The notes under the pieces were generated by a model, which had not been told where the DNA came from, searched no databases, and worked only from the letters and a program-made list of their open reading frames with translations. The position numbers were made by a program, and so were the translations under genes. Positions 16,633-26,162 of a stretch of DNA of 64,000 nucleotides are shown one piece after another. The stretch spans positions 1 through 64,000 of the forward strand of contig NZ_AQHR01000054.1 of NCBI RefSeq assembly GCF_000390185.1, written 5' to 3'. Source of the stretch: Lunatimonas lonarensis (GTDB lineage: Bacteria > Bacteroidota > Bacteroidia > Cytophagales > Cyclobacteriaceae). The first letter of the stretch is position 1, and each line of letters begins with the position of its first letter.

Positions 16633-18066
16633 ATGGAAAATTTTATATATGGTTTAAACGATATTGTCTGGAGTAATGCCCTGATTATTCTGTGTTTGGG
16701 TGCAGGTGTCTACTTTTCGATTGTAACGCGTTTCCTGCAGATTACCCATTTTCGGGAAATGGTGCGTCTGCTTTTCGGGGGCAAATCCTCCGAACGCGGC
16801 GTCAGCTCTTTTCAGGCTTTTTCGATTGCCATATCGGGCAGAGTCGGTACCGGAAACATCGCGGGCGTGGCAACCGCCATTGCCATGGGCGGCCCGGGCG
16901 CGATCTTCTGGATGTGGGTAATCGCTTTTTTAGGCTCCTCTTCGGCCTTTATTGAGGCTACCTTGGGACAGATCTTCAAAGAAATCAAAGGGGGACAATA
17001 CCGGGGCGGGCCTGCATACTATATTGAAAAAGGATTGGGGATTAAGTGGTACGCCATGCTGTTTGCTTTTGCCACAATTCTTAGTACGGCCTTCTTCCTT
17101 CCGGGAGTTCAGAGTAACAGTATAGCACTCAGCGTGGAAAACGCTTTTAATATTCCCGTAGAAATCACCGGGGTCACAATCTGCATTTTCTTGGCACTTG
17201 TCATTTTTGGTGGGGTAAAACGAATCGGTAAAGTCGCCCAATTTGTCGTACCCTTTATGGCTGCTATCTATATATTCATGGCCATTGTGATCATGATCAT
17301 CAATATCACGGAAATTCCCGCAGCGATACGGCTTATTTTTGCCTCAGCCTTTAATCTGGAAGCTACGTTTTCCGGCGTATTTGGAATGGCGCTGGCGTGG
17401 GGAATCAAACGGGGCATCTACAGCAATGAGGCCGGACAGGGCACCGCCCCACATGCAGCCGCGGCAGCCGAGGTGTCACACCCCGTAAAGCAGGGATTGG
17501 TGCAGGCATTTTCCGTGTATGTAGATACGTTGTTTATTTGCACGGCTACCGCTTTTATGATTCTCTTTACCGGCCAATACAATGTGGTGGATCCAGAGGG
17601 AGGATTCTTGGTTGAAAACCTGCCCGGCGTATCCATAGGGCCGGAGTATACACAATTCGCCATCAGCGAGCATTTCCCGACCATTGGATCGGGATTCGTA
17701 GCGCTATCGCTCGTGTTTTTTGCTTTCACCACGATCATGGCCTACTATTACATCGCAGAGACGAACCTCAGCTATTTACAGAAGGATGGCAAACGACGCT
17801 GGCCGGTAACGGTTCTTCGTGTTTTGATTATCGTGGCCACCTTTTACGGAACCATTCGCACCGCCGAATTGGCCTGGACACTTGGTGACATAGGTGTGGG
17901 AATCATGGCCTGGCTAAATATCATCGCCATCTTTTTGCTTCGGAAACCAGCCTTGGACGCACTCAAAGACTATCAGGAACAAAAAGCAAAAGGCTTGGAT
18001 CCGTCGTTCAACTCGGACACCTTGGATATCGCCCATACAGAGGAGTGGGACAAGATCGACGACTAG
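16633..18066 (+). CDS. AgcS-family sodium:amino acid (alanine/glycine) symporter
   Basis: Inner-membrane sodium-coupled importer of alanine or glycine, 477 residues with about ten or eleven hydrophobic helices. Hallmarks of the alanine/glycine:cation symporter family are SGRVGTGNIAGVATAIAMGG (about 67-86), GGPAYYIEKGLG (near 125-136), and the conserved SNEAGQGTAPHAAAAAEVSHP block (near 265-285). Length fits the family. It is flanked by CvfB (divergent) and an AraC regulator (convergent, 3 bases apart), so it is probably transcribed alone. Confidence 0.94.
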   Translation: MENFIYGLNDIVWSNALIILCLGAGVYFSIVTRFLQITHFREMVRLLFGGKSSERGVSSFQAFSIAISGRVGTGNIAGVATAIAMGGPGAIFWMWVIAFLGSSSAFIEATLGQIFKEIKGGQYRGGPAYYIEKGLGIKWYAMLFAFATILSTAFFLPGVQSNSIALSVENAFNIPVEITGVTICIFLALVIFGGVKRIGKVAQFVVPFMAAIYIFMAIVIMIINITEIPAAIRLIFASAFNLEATFSGVFGMALAWGIKRGIYSNEAGQGTAPHAAAAAEVSHPVKQGLVQAFSVYVDTLFICTATAFMILFTGQYNVVDPEGGFLVENLPGVSIGPEYTQFAISEHFPTIGSGFVALSLVFFAFTTIMAYYYIAETNLSYLQKDGKRRWPVTVLRVLIIVATFYGTIRTAELAWTLGDIGVGIMAWLNIIAIFLLRKPALDALKDYQEQKAKGLDPSFNSDTLDIAHTEEWDKIDD

Positions 18067-18069
18067 AGG

Positions 18070-18945
18070 CTAGCCAAAGCGTTGCTGAAAATCCTTTCTA
18101 TAGGCCATAGGGGTCACACCCATGCGGTCCTTAAACTGCCGGTTAAAATTTGAAAGTGTATTGAATCCTGATTCATAACATATCTCACTGATATTCAAAG
18201 ATTCTTCATGTAACAGCTTACATGCGTGGCCAATGCGCACATCCGCCAAAAAATCCGAGAACGATTTATTCATACGGGATTTGAAATAGCGGCTGAAGGA
18301 ACTTGCGGTCATATTGGTGAGGGCAGCTACTTCTTCCAGCATGATGCCCTGCGAAAATCGCTCCATCACATATTCGTACACCTGGCTCATGCGATCTTCT
18401 TCCGAGGCCTTGTTCAGGTTGATGTAACCGGCCTGCACGATCGGGTGGCATTCTTTAGAGCTGGCCATTAACCGCAGTATTTCAAAAAGGCAGATCACAC
18501 TGTCCAAACCCTTTAGGCTGACCAGTTCTTTCATCAGAACCCGTAGCTTACTGTTGGTCTCGCCAGTTACTTCCAGCCCCCTTGCCCCCCTTGCGAGGAG
18601 CTGCCCAAGCGATTCGAACTCCTCCTTTTCGATCAATTGCCTGCCTATAAAATCTTCCGGGAAATAGACGACGATTCCGTGGGTTCTTTTCTCGCTTCCC
18701 CGAGCGAAATACGATTGGTCGTTGCGCCACAGGTGAGGTAAATTGGGACCAGTAAAAACTAGGTCAAATTCCCGAAATGCCTGCATGTGGTCGCCGACAA
18801 ATCGGGTTCCCCTACCTTCCAGCACCAGGAACAATTGGTATTCGGGGTGGAAGTGCCAGTTTTTGTCAAAATGGGGAGCTATAAGCTCTTTTACCACGAA
18901 GGCTTTACTCTCGGGTATTCTGGTTTTTTGAAAGGGTCTCTTCAT
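18070..18945 (-). CDS. AraC-family regulator with cupin sensor domain
   Basis: 291-residue transcription factor: N-terminal cupin-like ligand pocket (about 20-100, HPEYQLFLVLEGRGTRFVGD) and C-terminal double helix-turn-helix (about 190-288, with MLEEVAALTNMTASSFSRYF and ICYESGFNTLSNFNRQFKD). The family usually activates sugar-use genes. It is divergent from the ThuA-dehydrogenase operon at 19104, sharing a 158-base spacer, so that operon is the likely target. Confidence 0.93.
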   Translation of the reverse strand: MKRPFQKTRIPESKAFVVKELIAPHFDKNWHFHPEYQLFLVLEGRGTRFVGDHMQAFREFDLVFTGPNLPHLWRNDQSYFARGSEKRTHGIVVYFPEDFIGRQLIEKEEFESLGQLLARGARGLEVTGETNSKLRVLMKELVSLKGLDSVICLFEILRLMASSKECHPIVQAGYINLNKASEEDRMSQVYEYVMERFSQGIMLEEVAALTNMTASSFSRYFKSRMNKSFSDFLADVRIGHACKLLHEESLNISEICYESGFNTLSNFNRQFKDRMGVTPMAYRKDFQQRFG

Positions 18946-19103
18946 TTTCCTAACAATATTTGCACAAAATATACGAAAAAGTCGAAATACAATGTCAAAA
19001 TAAAGTCAGAATCAGCTAAAATACAGTGAGAATTGCAGCCTTTTTTTTTCCAACTTTACGGTTACATTAGAAAAAGAATAAACACCCAAATAAACTGCTT
19101 AAG

Positions 19104-22100
19104 ATGAGACAGATCGGTTTGCTATTGATTTCCTGCCTGGCATGGTTTGCCTGCGGGGAAGGCACCAACAAAGACCGGAGATCTGACGGACCAAGAAGGG
19201 CCGAAATCCTTTTCCTTGGCCATGACAGTCAGCACCACCATTCTGAAAAACTAATGCCCATGCTGGCCAGGCCACTTTTTCAACAGGGCATCAATCTAAC
19301 TTATACTTCTGATCCCGATGACCTCAACAGCGAGTACTTGGCGTATTTTGACGGGGTGATGATCTACGCAAACCACGATGAGATCACTCCCTCCCAAGAG
19401 AAGGCACTTAGGGATTTTGTACAGGGAGGAAGGGCATTGATCCCAATTCATAGTGCTTCCTTTTGCTTCAGAAACTCCGATTGGTATGTGAAGGCCGTAG
19501 GGGGCCAGTTCAAATCGCACGGGGTCGGTGACTTCACCGTAGATATAATCCGTAGCGACCACCCCGTAATGAACGGAGTGGAAGAGTTTGAGACTTGGGA
19601 CGAAACCTATGTACACAGCCACATCAACCCCGATATGACCGTGCTGATGGAGCGGGTGGAAGGGGACCATCGGGAACCTTGGACATGGGTCAGGGAAGAG
19701 GGCAAAGGAAGGGTATTTTACACTGCCTATGGCCACGATGAGCGTACCTGGTCCAAGCCTGGGTTTCATCAGCTCGTAGCGAACGGCGTACTTTGGGCAA
19801 TAGGTGAAGAAGTAGCCCAGCTGGTGGCGGATTACCAGATCCCAACCCCCAAATTTACCGATGCGGATATTCCCAACTACGAACGCCGCGACCCTCCTCC
19901 GCAATACCAGCACCCACTTTCACCCGCCGAATCCATGAAATTGGTACAGGTTCCGGTAGGCTTTGAGTTGCAATTGTTTGCTTCCGAACCAGACATTGTA
20001 AACCCTATGGCCATGACTTGGGACGACAAAGGCAGGCTTTATGTGATCGAAACGGAAGATTATCCGAACGAGGTTCGTAGTGAAGGAGGAAACGACCGAA
20101 TCAAGATTTTTGAGGATACAAACGGCGACGGAAAAGCAGATAAGATTACGGTTTTTGCAGACAACCTGAACATACCCACCAGCATGGTGTATGTAAACGG
20201 GGGTCTACTCGTCTCCATGGCTCCTGACTTTGTGTTTTTTAAAGACACCAACGGAGACGGAAAAGCCGACGTAAGGGAAACCGTTATTACCGGCTGGGGA
20301 AAAAGCGACACCCATGCGGGCCCTTCCAACCTGATGTATGGCTTCGACAACAAGATCTGGGGAGTGCTCGGGTACTCTGGATTTAACGGTACCATTGATG
20401 GCAAGCCATTCAATTTTGGACAAGGGGTATACCGTTTTAACCCTGATGGAACTGATTTCGAATTTCTTGGCACCACCAGTAACAATACATGGGGGCTGGG
20501 CTTTTCGGAAGAGTTTAACGTATTTATTTCTACCGCAAATGGCCAACATAGTGCCTACCTGGCAATGCCAAGCCGTTTTGTGAGAAGACCCATTCACGGA
20601 GGTTCCGTAAATGCGGTGCATGGAATCGATTCACACTACGACATGCCCCACCTAACGCCCTTCCTTCGCCAAGTGGATTGGCACGGTAGCTACACTGCGG
20701 CGGCCGGGCATCACCTGTATACGGCCAGACAGTTTCCGAAATCCTATTGGAACCGCGTGGCATTCGTCGCAGAGCCTACCGGACGGGTGCTGCACAACGC
20801 TATCTTGGAAACGGATGGTTCCGGATTTAGGGAACGTAATGGCTTCAATATCCTAGCAAGCTCGGATGAATGGTTTTCACCCGTACATGCCGAAGTGGGC
20901 CCCGACGGGGCACTTTGGATCGCCGATTGGTACAATTTCATCATCCAACATAACCCTACGCCAAAAGGCTTTGAAAATGGGCCTGGCAACGCGTACATAA
21001 ATCCGCTTAGAGATACCCAACACGGACGCATTTACCGACTGGTGTATAAAGGCTCGCCGGAGGGTAAAGTGATGAAGATCGACCCTTCCAGCAACAAGGA
21101 CTTGATAGCCGGTATCAAAAGTGACAATATGTTTTGGAGAAGAACGGCGCAGCGTCTGATCGTCGAAAGCCAAAATAGAGGCGTTGTAGATGATTTGTTA
21201 AAAATAATAGACAACAATCAGGTCGATGAAATTGGGCTGAATAGCCCGGCAGTACATGCATTATGGGCCCTTCATGGGCTCGGTGAATTGGATGGTCGCA
21301 ACGAAGCTGCCAACCGAACCGTCGTGAAGGCGTTGAAGCATAAAGCAGCAGGTGTTCGAAAAAATGCACTTATGGTCTTGCCCAGAAACGAAACCTCTGC
21401 CGAGGCCATCGTAAGTGCCAACCTCGCCAACGATCCGGATCTCAATGTCCGCAAAGCGGCATTCTTGGCACTTGCCGATATGCCTACTTCCGCGGCCGTT
21501 GGAAAGGTATTGTTGGACGCTAGTCTGAGTGAAGAGAACAACACAGACAGCTACCTCCCACAGGCTATCTTTGCCGCGGCACTTTCCCACCCCAGGTCAT
21601 TTGACGAACAGGTCAATCAGATTGGATCCATTTCAAAGCCGGATTCCCTTCTCACGCTCACCGAAAGGGTTGCCAAAAGTCTGGTGGAAGAGCAGTACAA
21701 CCTGGATAGACGTTCAGGAATCCCCTTTCCACCGAGTGTGGTTCAAAAAGAAATCTACATTAACGCTACGATCAGCCAAGGAGACGAGCCGTTGGAGGGG
21801 GTGATCATTGCGCAGGGAAACAACGTAAACGGATATAGCCTCTACATCCAAAACAACGCCATACACTGGCTGGTAAAACAGGACGGCAAAAGCTTTAAAT
21901 TGACCACACGGGCAGCCATACCTACCGAACAGTTTACCGTACAGGCACAGCTGCTTTCCGAAGGGGAAATGAAGCTTTTGATCAACGACAGCGAGGTCGC
22001 AACCGGACGTAGCAGCGGTCTGTTCCAGCAGGCGTTTTCCCATGAGCGGGTCAGAATTGCCAACGACAATATGGGGGATAACCAAGTGGGAGATTATCCT

Positions 22101-22601
22101 CGTCCCTTCTGGTTTAGAGGCCGAATGAACCCCAGAACTTCGGTCATCCGATTGATTCAGCCCCGTGGTGACAGCCCATCAACACTTGAGGGCGCGGCAT
22201 CTGCACAGGAAACGCCTGCTTCGGGTACCGTGACGGTGAAATTGGGAGTAATCCAACACGAAATGAAATACGACAAACCGTCCTTTACGGTAAAGGCAAA
22301 CGCACAGGTAACCATCGACTTCGAAAACAACGACTTTATGCAGCATAATCTCGTGATCGCGAAGCCTGGCACCCTTGAGACCGTTGGAAAAGCTGCCGAT
22401 GAATTGGCCCGGGACCCGAAAGGCGCGGACATGAACTACGTACCAAAGATTCCAGAGGTAATCGCCTCCACCCGACTGGTGGATCCCGAAACCAGCGAAT
22501 CCCTGGTGTTCAGGGCTCCATCCGAACCCGGAGAGTACGTGTACATTTGCACCGTACCTGGTCACTGGCGTATCATGAACGGTATCATGATTGTTGAGTA
22601 A
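19104..22601 (+). CDS. Secreted ThuA / sugar dehydrogenase / HEAT / cupredoxin fusion
   Basis: 1165-residue predicted lipoprotein (lipobox WFAC, Cys17). Order: ThuA-like glutamine-amidotransferase fold (about 33-235, LFLGHDSQHHH); beta-propeller dehydrogenase domain of the PVC-type membrane-bound or sorbosone dehydrogenase kind (about 270-650), with two calcium-type DTNGDGKAD loops; HEAT-like helical repeats (about 660-840); a ConA/LamG-like domain (about 875-1010); and a C-terminal type 1 copper domain (about 1040-1165). The copper ligands H1081, C1149, H1154 and M1158 show azurin-like C+5/C+9 spacing. Related proteins often carry a haem c domain; none (CxxCH) is present here. Likely role: periplasmic sugar oxidation with electrons passed to the copper domain. 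It leads a three-gene operon. Confidence 0.85.
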   Translation: MRQIGLLLISCLAWFACGEGTNKDRRSDGPRRAEILFLGHDSQHHHSEKLMPMLARPLFQQGINLTYTSDPDDLNSEYLAYFDGVMIYANHDEITPSQEKALRDFVQGGRALIPIHSASFCFRNSDWYVKAVGGQFKSHGVGDFTVDIIRSDHPVMNGVEEFETWDETYVHSHINPDMTVLMERVEGDHREPWTWVREEGKGRVFYTAYGHDERTWSKPGFHQLVANGVLWAIGEEVAQLVADYQIPTPKFTDADIPNYERRDPPPQYQHPLSPAESMKLVQVPVGFELQLFASEPDIVNPMAMTWDDKGRLYVIETEDYPNEVRSEGGNDRIKIFEDTNGDGKADKITVFADNLNIPTSMVYVNGGLLVSMAPDFVFFKDTNGDGKADVRETVITGWGKSDTHAGPSNLMYGFDNKIWGVLGYSGFNGTIDGKPFNFGQGVYRFNPDGTDFEFLGTTSNNTWGLGFSEEFNVFISTANGQHSAYLAMPSRFVRRPIHGGSVNAVHGIDSHYDMPHLTPFLRQVDWHGSYTAAAGHHLYTARQFPKSYWNRVAFVAEPTGRVLHNAILETDGSGFRERNGFNILASSDEWFSPVHAEVGPDGALWIADWYNFIIQHNPTPKGFENGPGNAYINPLRDTQHGRIYRLVYKGSPEGKVMKIDPSSNKDLIAGIKSDNMFWRRTAQRLIVESQNRGVVDDLLKIIDNNQVDEIGLNSPAVHALWALHGLGELDGRNEAANRTVVKALKHKAAGVRKNALMVLPRNETSAEAIVSANLANDPDLNVRKAAFLALADMPTSAAVGKVLLDASLSEENNTDSYLPQAIFAAALSHPRSFDEQVNQIGSISKPDSLLTLTERVAKSLVEEQYNLDRRSGIPFPPSVVQKEIYINATISQGDEPLEGVIIAQGNNVNGYSLYIQNNAIHWLVKQDGKSFKLTTRAAIPTEQFTVQAQLLSEGEMKLLINDSEVATGRSSGLFQQAFSHERVRIANDNMGDNQVGDYPRPFWFRGRMNPRTSVIRLIQPRGDSPSTLEGAASAQETPASGTVTVKLGVIQHEMKYDKPSFTVKANAQVTIDFENNDFMQHNLVIAKPGTLETVGKAADELARDPKGADMNYVPKIPEVIASTRLVDPETSESLVFRAPSEPGEYVYICTVPGHWRIMNGIMIVE

Positions 22602-22663
22602 CCCGACTTACCATTTGAACTTCCGGGGAGTATGCCTCCCTAGACGTACTTAACCAACCAAAC

Positions 22664-23521
22664 ATGAGTTTAAACGTAACCTTTGCCACAACGACTTGGC
22701 TATGGACATCCCCGTTCACCACCGAAACCACGTCCCTCTTTTCGAAAATAAAGGGGATGGGCTTTGATGCGGTGGAAATTCCGGTCGAAGATCCGGAATT
22801 ACTCCATGTGCCCTCCGTCAAACAGGCGCTGGAAGATCATAACCTAAAACCGGTCATCTGTGGGGCCTTTGGCCCCACCCGGGACCTCACCCACGACGAT
22901 CCATCCTTCCACAAAACCAGCTTTGACTACATCCGTCGTTGCCTCCAAATCAGTGCCGAAGTTGGCGCTTCTTTCGTAGCGGGTCCGATGTACTCTGCGG
23001 TGGGAAAAGCCAGGCTTTTACCCCCAGAGAAAAAGAAAATAGAGTGGGAAAGAGCCGTAAACAACCTGCACAAAGTCTGTGTAATGGCCGCAGAATATGG
23101 CCAGGAAATCGCGCTTGAACCTTTAAACCGTTTTGAAACGGATTTAATCAACAACGCACAAGACCTCATGCGGCTTATCAGCGACATCAACCATCCCGCC
23201 GCAAAGGTTTTGCTGGACGGGTTCCACATGAATATAGAGGAACGAAACATCGTAGACGCTATCACGTTGGTAGGAAAAAAACTGATCCATGTGCAGGTGT
23301 CGGAAAATTACCGAGGCACTCCCGGAACAGGACAAACCCGCTGGGAGGATTATCGAAAAGGACTGGAACTGGTAGAGTATCGTGGTGTGGTATCTATTGA
23401 AAGTTTTACTCCTGAGATCAAAGAGTTGGCAGGTGCCGTATGTATCTGGAGGCCATTGGCAGAATCCCAGGATGCCTTTGCCTCTGAAGGCCTGAAATTC
23501 CTGAAGGCCTGGGCTTCCTAA
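22664..23521 (+). CDS. TIM-barrel sugar isomerase/epimerase, tagatose 3-epimerase-like
   Basis: 285-residue xylose-isomerase-like TIM barrel. The metal and catalytic set of D-tagatose/D-psicose 3-epimerases is visible at matching spacing: E152 (LEPLNRFE), D185 and H188 (LLDGFHM), H209 (IHVQVSE) and E246 (SIESF). Such enzymes interconvert ketoses at C3 or act on 3-keto sugars. No signal peptide, so cytosolic. It lies 62 bases after the dehydrogenase fusion and 36 bases before an Idh/MocA oxidoreductase, as in sugar-oxidation operons where these proteins handle 3-keto or inositol-like intermediates. Confidence 0.9.
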   Translation: MSLNVTFATTTWLWTSPFTTETTSLFSKIKGMGFDAVEIPVEDPELLHVPSVKQALEDHNLKPVICGAFGPTRDLTHDDPSFHKTSFDYIRRCLQISAEVGASFVAGPMYSAVGKARLLPPEKKKIEWERAVNNLHKVCVMAAEYGQEIALEPLNRFETDLINNAQDLMRLISDINHPAAKVLLDGFHMNIEERNIVDAITLVGKKLIHVQVSENYRGTPGTGQTRWEDYRKGLELVEYRGVVSIESFTPEIKELAGAVCIWRPLAESQDAFASEGLKFLKAWAS

Positions 23522-23557
23522 GTAACTTCATCAACCCATCATAAAACCATTTTTAAC

Positions 23558-24673
23558 ATGAGTGATAAGAAAATAAACATTGCCATTATCGGATTGGGGT
23601 TTGGGGCCGAATTTATCCCCATCTACCAAAAGCATCCCTTGGCCAATATGTATGCCATCTGCCAGCGAAACGAAGATAAGCTGCACCAGATTGGCGACGC
23701 ATTCGGCGTGGAAAAACGGTATACTGACTACGATGAACTGCTAAAGGATCCCAACATCGACGCTGTCCACATCAACACCCCCATACAGGCCCATGCTGAA
23801 CAGTCACTAAAAGCACTTAGGGCCGGCAAACACGTCGCTTGTACCGTACCAATGGCCACCACCGTAGAGGAATGCCGGCAGATCGTGGAAGAGACGGAGC
23901 GAACCGGCCTTACCTACATGATGATGGAAACGGTCATTTACAGTAGGGAATTCCTGTTTGTCAAAGAAATGTACGAAAAAGGTGAATTGGGTAAGATCCA
24001 GTTCCTCAGGGCGAGCCATCAGCAGGAGATGGCTGGATGGCCCGGGTATTGGGAAGGTCTCCCTCCCATGCACTACGCCACCCATTGCGTGGGACCCGTA
24101 CTGGCTTTGCCAAATGCGCAGGCAGCGTATGTTTCGTGCTTTGGTTCGGGACGGATTGATGAAAACCTGATCGAAAAATACGGTTCTCCATTTGCCATCG
24201 AAACCTGTCATATCAAACTGAAAGATTCGGATCTCTCTGCGGAGGTTACCCGTTCCCTTTTCAATACCGCCAGACAATACCGGGAAAGTTTTGATGTGTA
24301 CGGTTCCAAGAAATCCTTTGAATGGACGCTGATAGAGCATGAGGACAGCGTGATCCACACAGGCGAGGAGCCATCTAGGGTCAAAATCCCAGATTATGCC
24401 CATTTGCTGCCGGAGGAAATCGCTTCATTTACCACAGCGGGCGTATACGATTCGGATGATAATCAGCACCTTTCCTTTATCCAAGGTGCCGGACATGGTG
24501 GATCACACCCCCATCTTGTGCATGAGTTTCTTACCGCCCTTCACGAAAACCGTGCTCCCTATCCGGACGCACGTCAATCCGCCAATATTACATGTGTGGG
24601 AATACTCGCGCACGAGTCTGCAATGAAGGGAGGGGAAATAATTCCGCTACCCGCATTTACGCTAAAGAGTTAA
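23558..24673 (+). CDS. Gfo/Idh/MocA-family oxidoreductase
   Basis: 371-residue NAD(P)-dependent dehydrogenase. N-terminal Rossmann fold with nucleotide loop AIIGLGFGAEF (about 8-18). The EKP-like segment is present as CTVPMATT (94-101), so the usual Lys is not conserved there. C-terminal alpha/beta domain holds TQ-like and H-rich substrate region (HYATHCVGPVLAL near 170-182). Family members oxidise or reduce sugars and cyclitols at one carbon. Last gene of the AraC-flanked operon, followed by a strong terminator. The departure from the EKP motif makes a simple glucose-6-P or inositol dehydrogenase role uncertain. Confidence 0.9.
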   Translation: MSDKKINIAIIGLGFGAEFIPIYQKHPLANMYAICQRNEDKLHQIGDAFGVEKRYTDYDELLKDPNIDAVHINTPIQAHAEQSLKALRAGKHVACTVPMATTVEECRQIVEETERTGLTYMMMETVIYSREFLFVKEMYEKGELGKIQFLRASHQQEMAGWPGYWEGLPPMHYATHCVGPVLALPNAQAAYVSCFGSGRIDENLIEKYGSPFAIETCHIKLKDSDLSAEVTRSLFNTARQYRESFDVYGSKKSFEWTLIEHEDSVIHTGEEPSRVKIPDYAHLLPEEIASFTTAGVYDSDDNQHLSFIQGAGHGGSHPHLVHEFLTALHENRAPYPDARQSANITCVGILAHESAMKGGEIIPLPAFTLKS

Positions 24674-24704
24674 CACCTATTTATTTTATCAAACCTATTA
24701 GGCC

Positions 24705-24743
24705 GGGGGATGGAACCGACGTTTCTATCCCCTCGTTTTTTTT
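24705..24743 (+). terminator. Rho-independent terminator of the sugar-oxidation operon
   Basis: Stem GGGGATGGAA / TTTCTATCCCC (one G-T pair), then eight T at 24736-24743, 32 bases after the oxidoreductase stop. Confidence 0.85.
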
Positions 24744-24879
24744 CGCCTTAGAAAACAGAAAAAAACAAAACGTAAGTACAATGACTTCGTCATACTGAAC
24801 GGGAAGCTACTGAAAGCAACGAACAGACACATTCTGTTCAAAAATCAGAAAAGCCGCTAGCGAAGCACCCTAGAGAAAC

Positions 24880-25137
24880 CTATACTCTTTCAGTGAAAAA
24901 GCCTTTTAACTGGTGTGCCAAAGATACCGCTTTGCCTTTATACCCCTCTATTACTTCCGTCCAGCTTACGGTGTCTATTAGCATCTCTTCGATGTCCAAG
25001 TTATTCAGCGCAAGTGGGTTATCGGAATAAAAATAGTTCCCGGACTGTCGCAATTCGGTAAGATCGGAGCGCTCACAGCTAAAAATAATAAGCATCACAA
25101 AAAAGATATCAGGAATAAACAGTAATTGCTTTTTCAT
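24880..25137 (-). CDS. Small predicted lipoprotein, unknown function
   Basis: 85-residue product with a lysine-rich start, hydrophobic helix and lipobox-like IFSC (Cys21), so probably a membrane-anchored lipoprotein. The mature part is acidic and helical (LNNLDIEEMLID). The upstream in-frame start at 25272 would add 45 residues without a signal peptide, so I prefer 25137. No family was recognised, and the short length means a chance frame cannot be fully excluded. Confidence 0.5.
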   Translation of the reverse strand: MKKQLLFIPDIFFVMLIIFSCERSDLTELRQSGNYFYSDNPLALNNLDIEEMLIDTVSWTEVIEGYKGKAVSLAHQLKGFFTERV

Positions 25138-25428
25138 GGTAGTTGGTAATTGAAATAGTTTCGGCATCGAATTTACAACCAAATACGTAGAAGGTGTCAG
25201 TTTTGTCCTAAAAAATCCGCCCTTTTTTTTAATTTTTTTGGCACAACCAGAAAAAAACTGCAAAACAAACAAATAAAGGCCATCAAAATCATTTCATGAT
25301 TTTGAACAATTCCAAAATAAAATAAAGATTACTCGCGATCAAAAATTCTTTTATTCCAAAAAACCGCAGAAGTGTCAAACAAAAAATAATAGCAACCCAC
25401 CTTGGCTTTATCCCTGTCGTACGATGAA

Positions 25429-26028
25429 TCATTCATAAAGCATAGCAAACATCTCCTCATTGACGGCATCGAACAAATGCGCCAATGGGCATGGATCAAG
25501 CCGTTTTTTTATTGGCTCAAGTAGCGCTACATGCTGCGAATGAAGCGACGAAACAAAGTCGATGACAACCTGTGCATTTCTTCTCCTTTTTACTCCCTCA
25601 AATTCAAAGGGTAGCGTTCCTATGAATCGCACCTCGTTTTGTTTCCCTGCCATATAGGCAGCTATCGAAAGATACAGCATCGTGCCAGTAACCCCTCCCA
25701 AACAGGCCATCACAGTCCATTGCGTACTTGGCTCAAGGATAAGGACTTGAAGATCAAGGGGAATTGGCACAGGATGTATGTCTTTGCCTGAGGGAAACCT
25801 TCCCAGGTTTGGAGTGGTAAAATAATACGCTTCCGGCGCCGTAAATGGAACCCAAACATACTGGCTTGCCGAACCAGAAATTGCGGTATCATCTACGACA
25901 AACATTTTATCGTACGGTAGGGATTGCCAATTCACACACGCTTCCAAGACGCTCTTCGCTCCGGAACCGCAAACGATCAGGTTGTGCTTGGTAGGAATGG
26001 CTGTATCGGTTTTGTCTGAAATTGACAT
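25429..26028 (-). CDS. Stand-alone FtsZ-like GTP-binding domain
   Basis: 199-residue protein that follows the N-terminal half of FtsZ: first strand and glycine loop NLIVCGSGAKSVLEA (16-30), FVVDDTA (43-49, compare FtsZ FAVNTDA), a tubulin/FtsZ G-box GGVTGTM (111-117, compare GGGTGTG), PFEFEGVKRRRNAQ (140-153, compare PFNFEGKKR), and LAHLFDAVNEEMF (182-194, compare LLDAFGAANDVLK at the start of the core helix H7). It stops there, so the T7 loop that triggers GTP hydrolysis and the whole C-terminal domain are missing. This is a complete ORF with its own start and stop, not an obvious frameshift remnant. It may cap or regulate FtsZ filaments or bind nucleotide alone. Divergent from the sirtuin gene. 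Confidence 0.75.
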   Translation of the reverse strand: MSISDKTDTAIPTKHNLIVCGSGAKSVLEACVNWQSLPYDKMFVVDDTAISGSASQYVWVPFTAPEAYYFTTPNLGRFPSGKDIHPVPIPLDLQVLILEPSTQWTVMACLGGVTGTMLYLSIAAYMAGKQNEVRFIGTLPFEFEGVKRRRNAQVVIDFVSSLHSQHVALLEPIKKRLDPCPLAHLFDAVNEEMFAMLYE

Positions 26029-26162
26029 ATTTGTTGATTTGGGTACTCACGAAATTAAAAAAATGATTTCAAACCGCTATATTGATAGGGGTAATTTAAT
26101 CGGATAAAAAATGGCAGAAGCGCATAACCACCATAAACCAAACTAAAGTAGCCAAGGAACAA

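Noticed and set aside
24780-24860. Small inverted repeats (TGACTTCGTCA; GAACAG/CTGTTC) as a second terminator
   Set aside because: Neither is followed by a T-run in the direction of a gene that needs ending.
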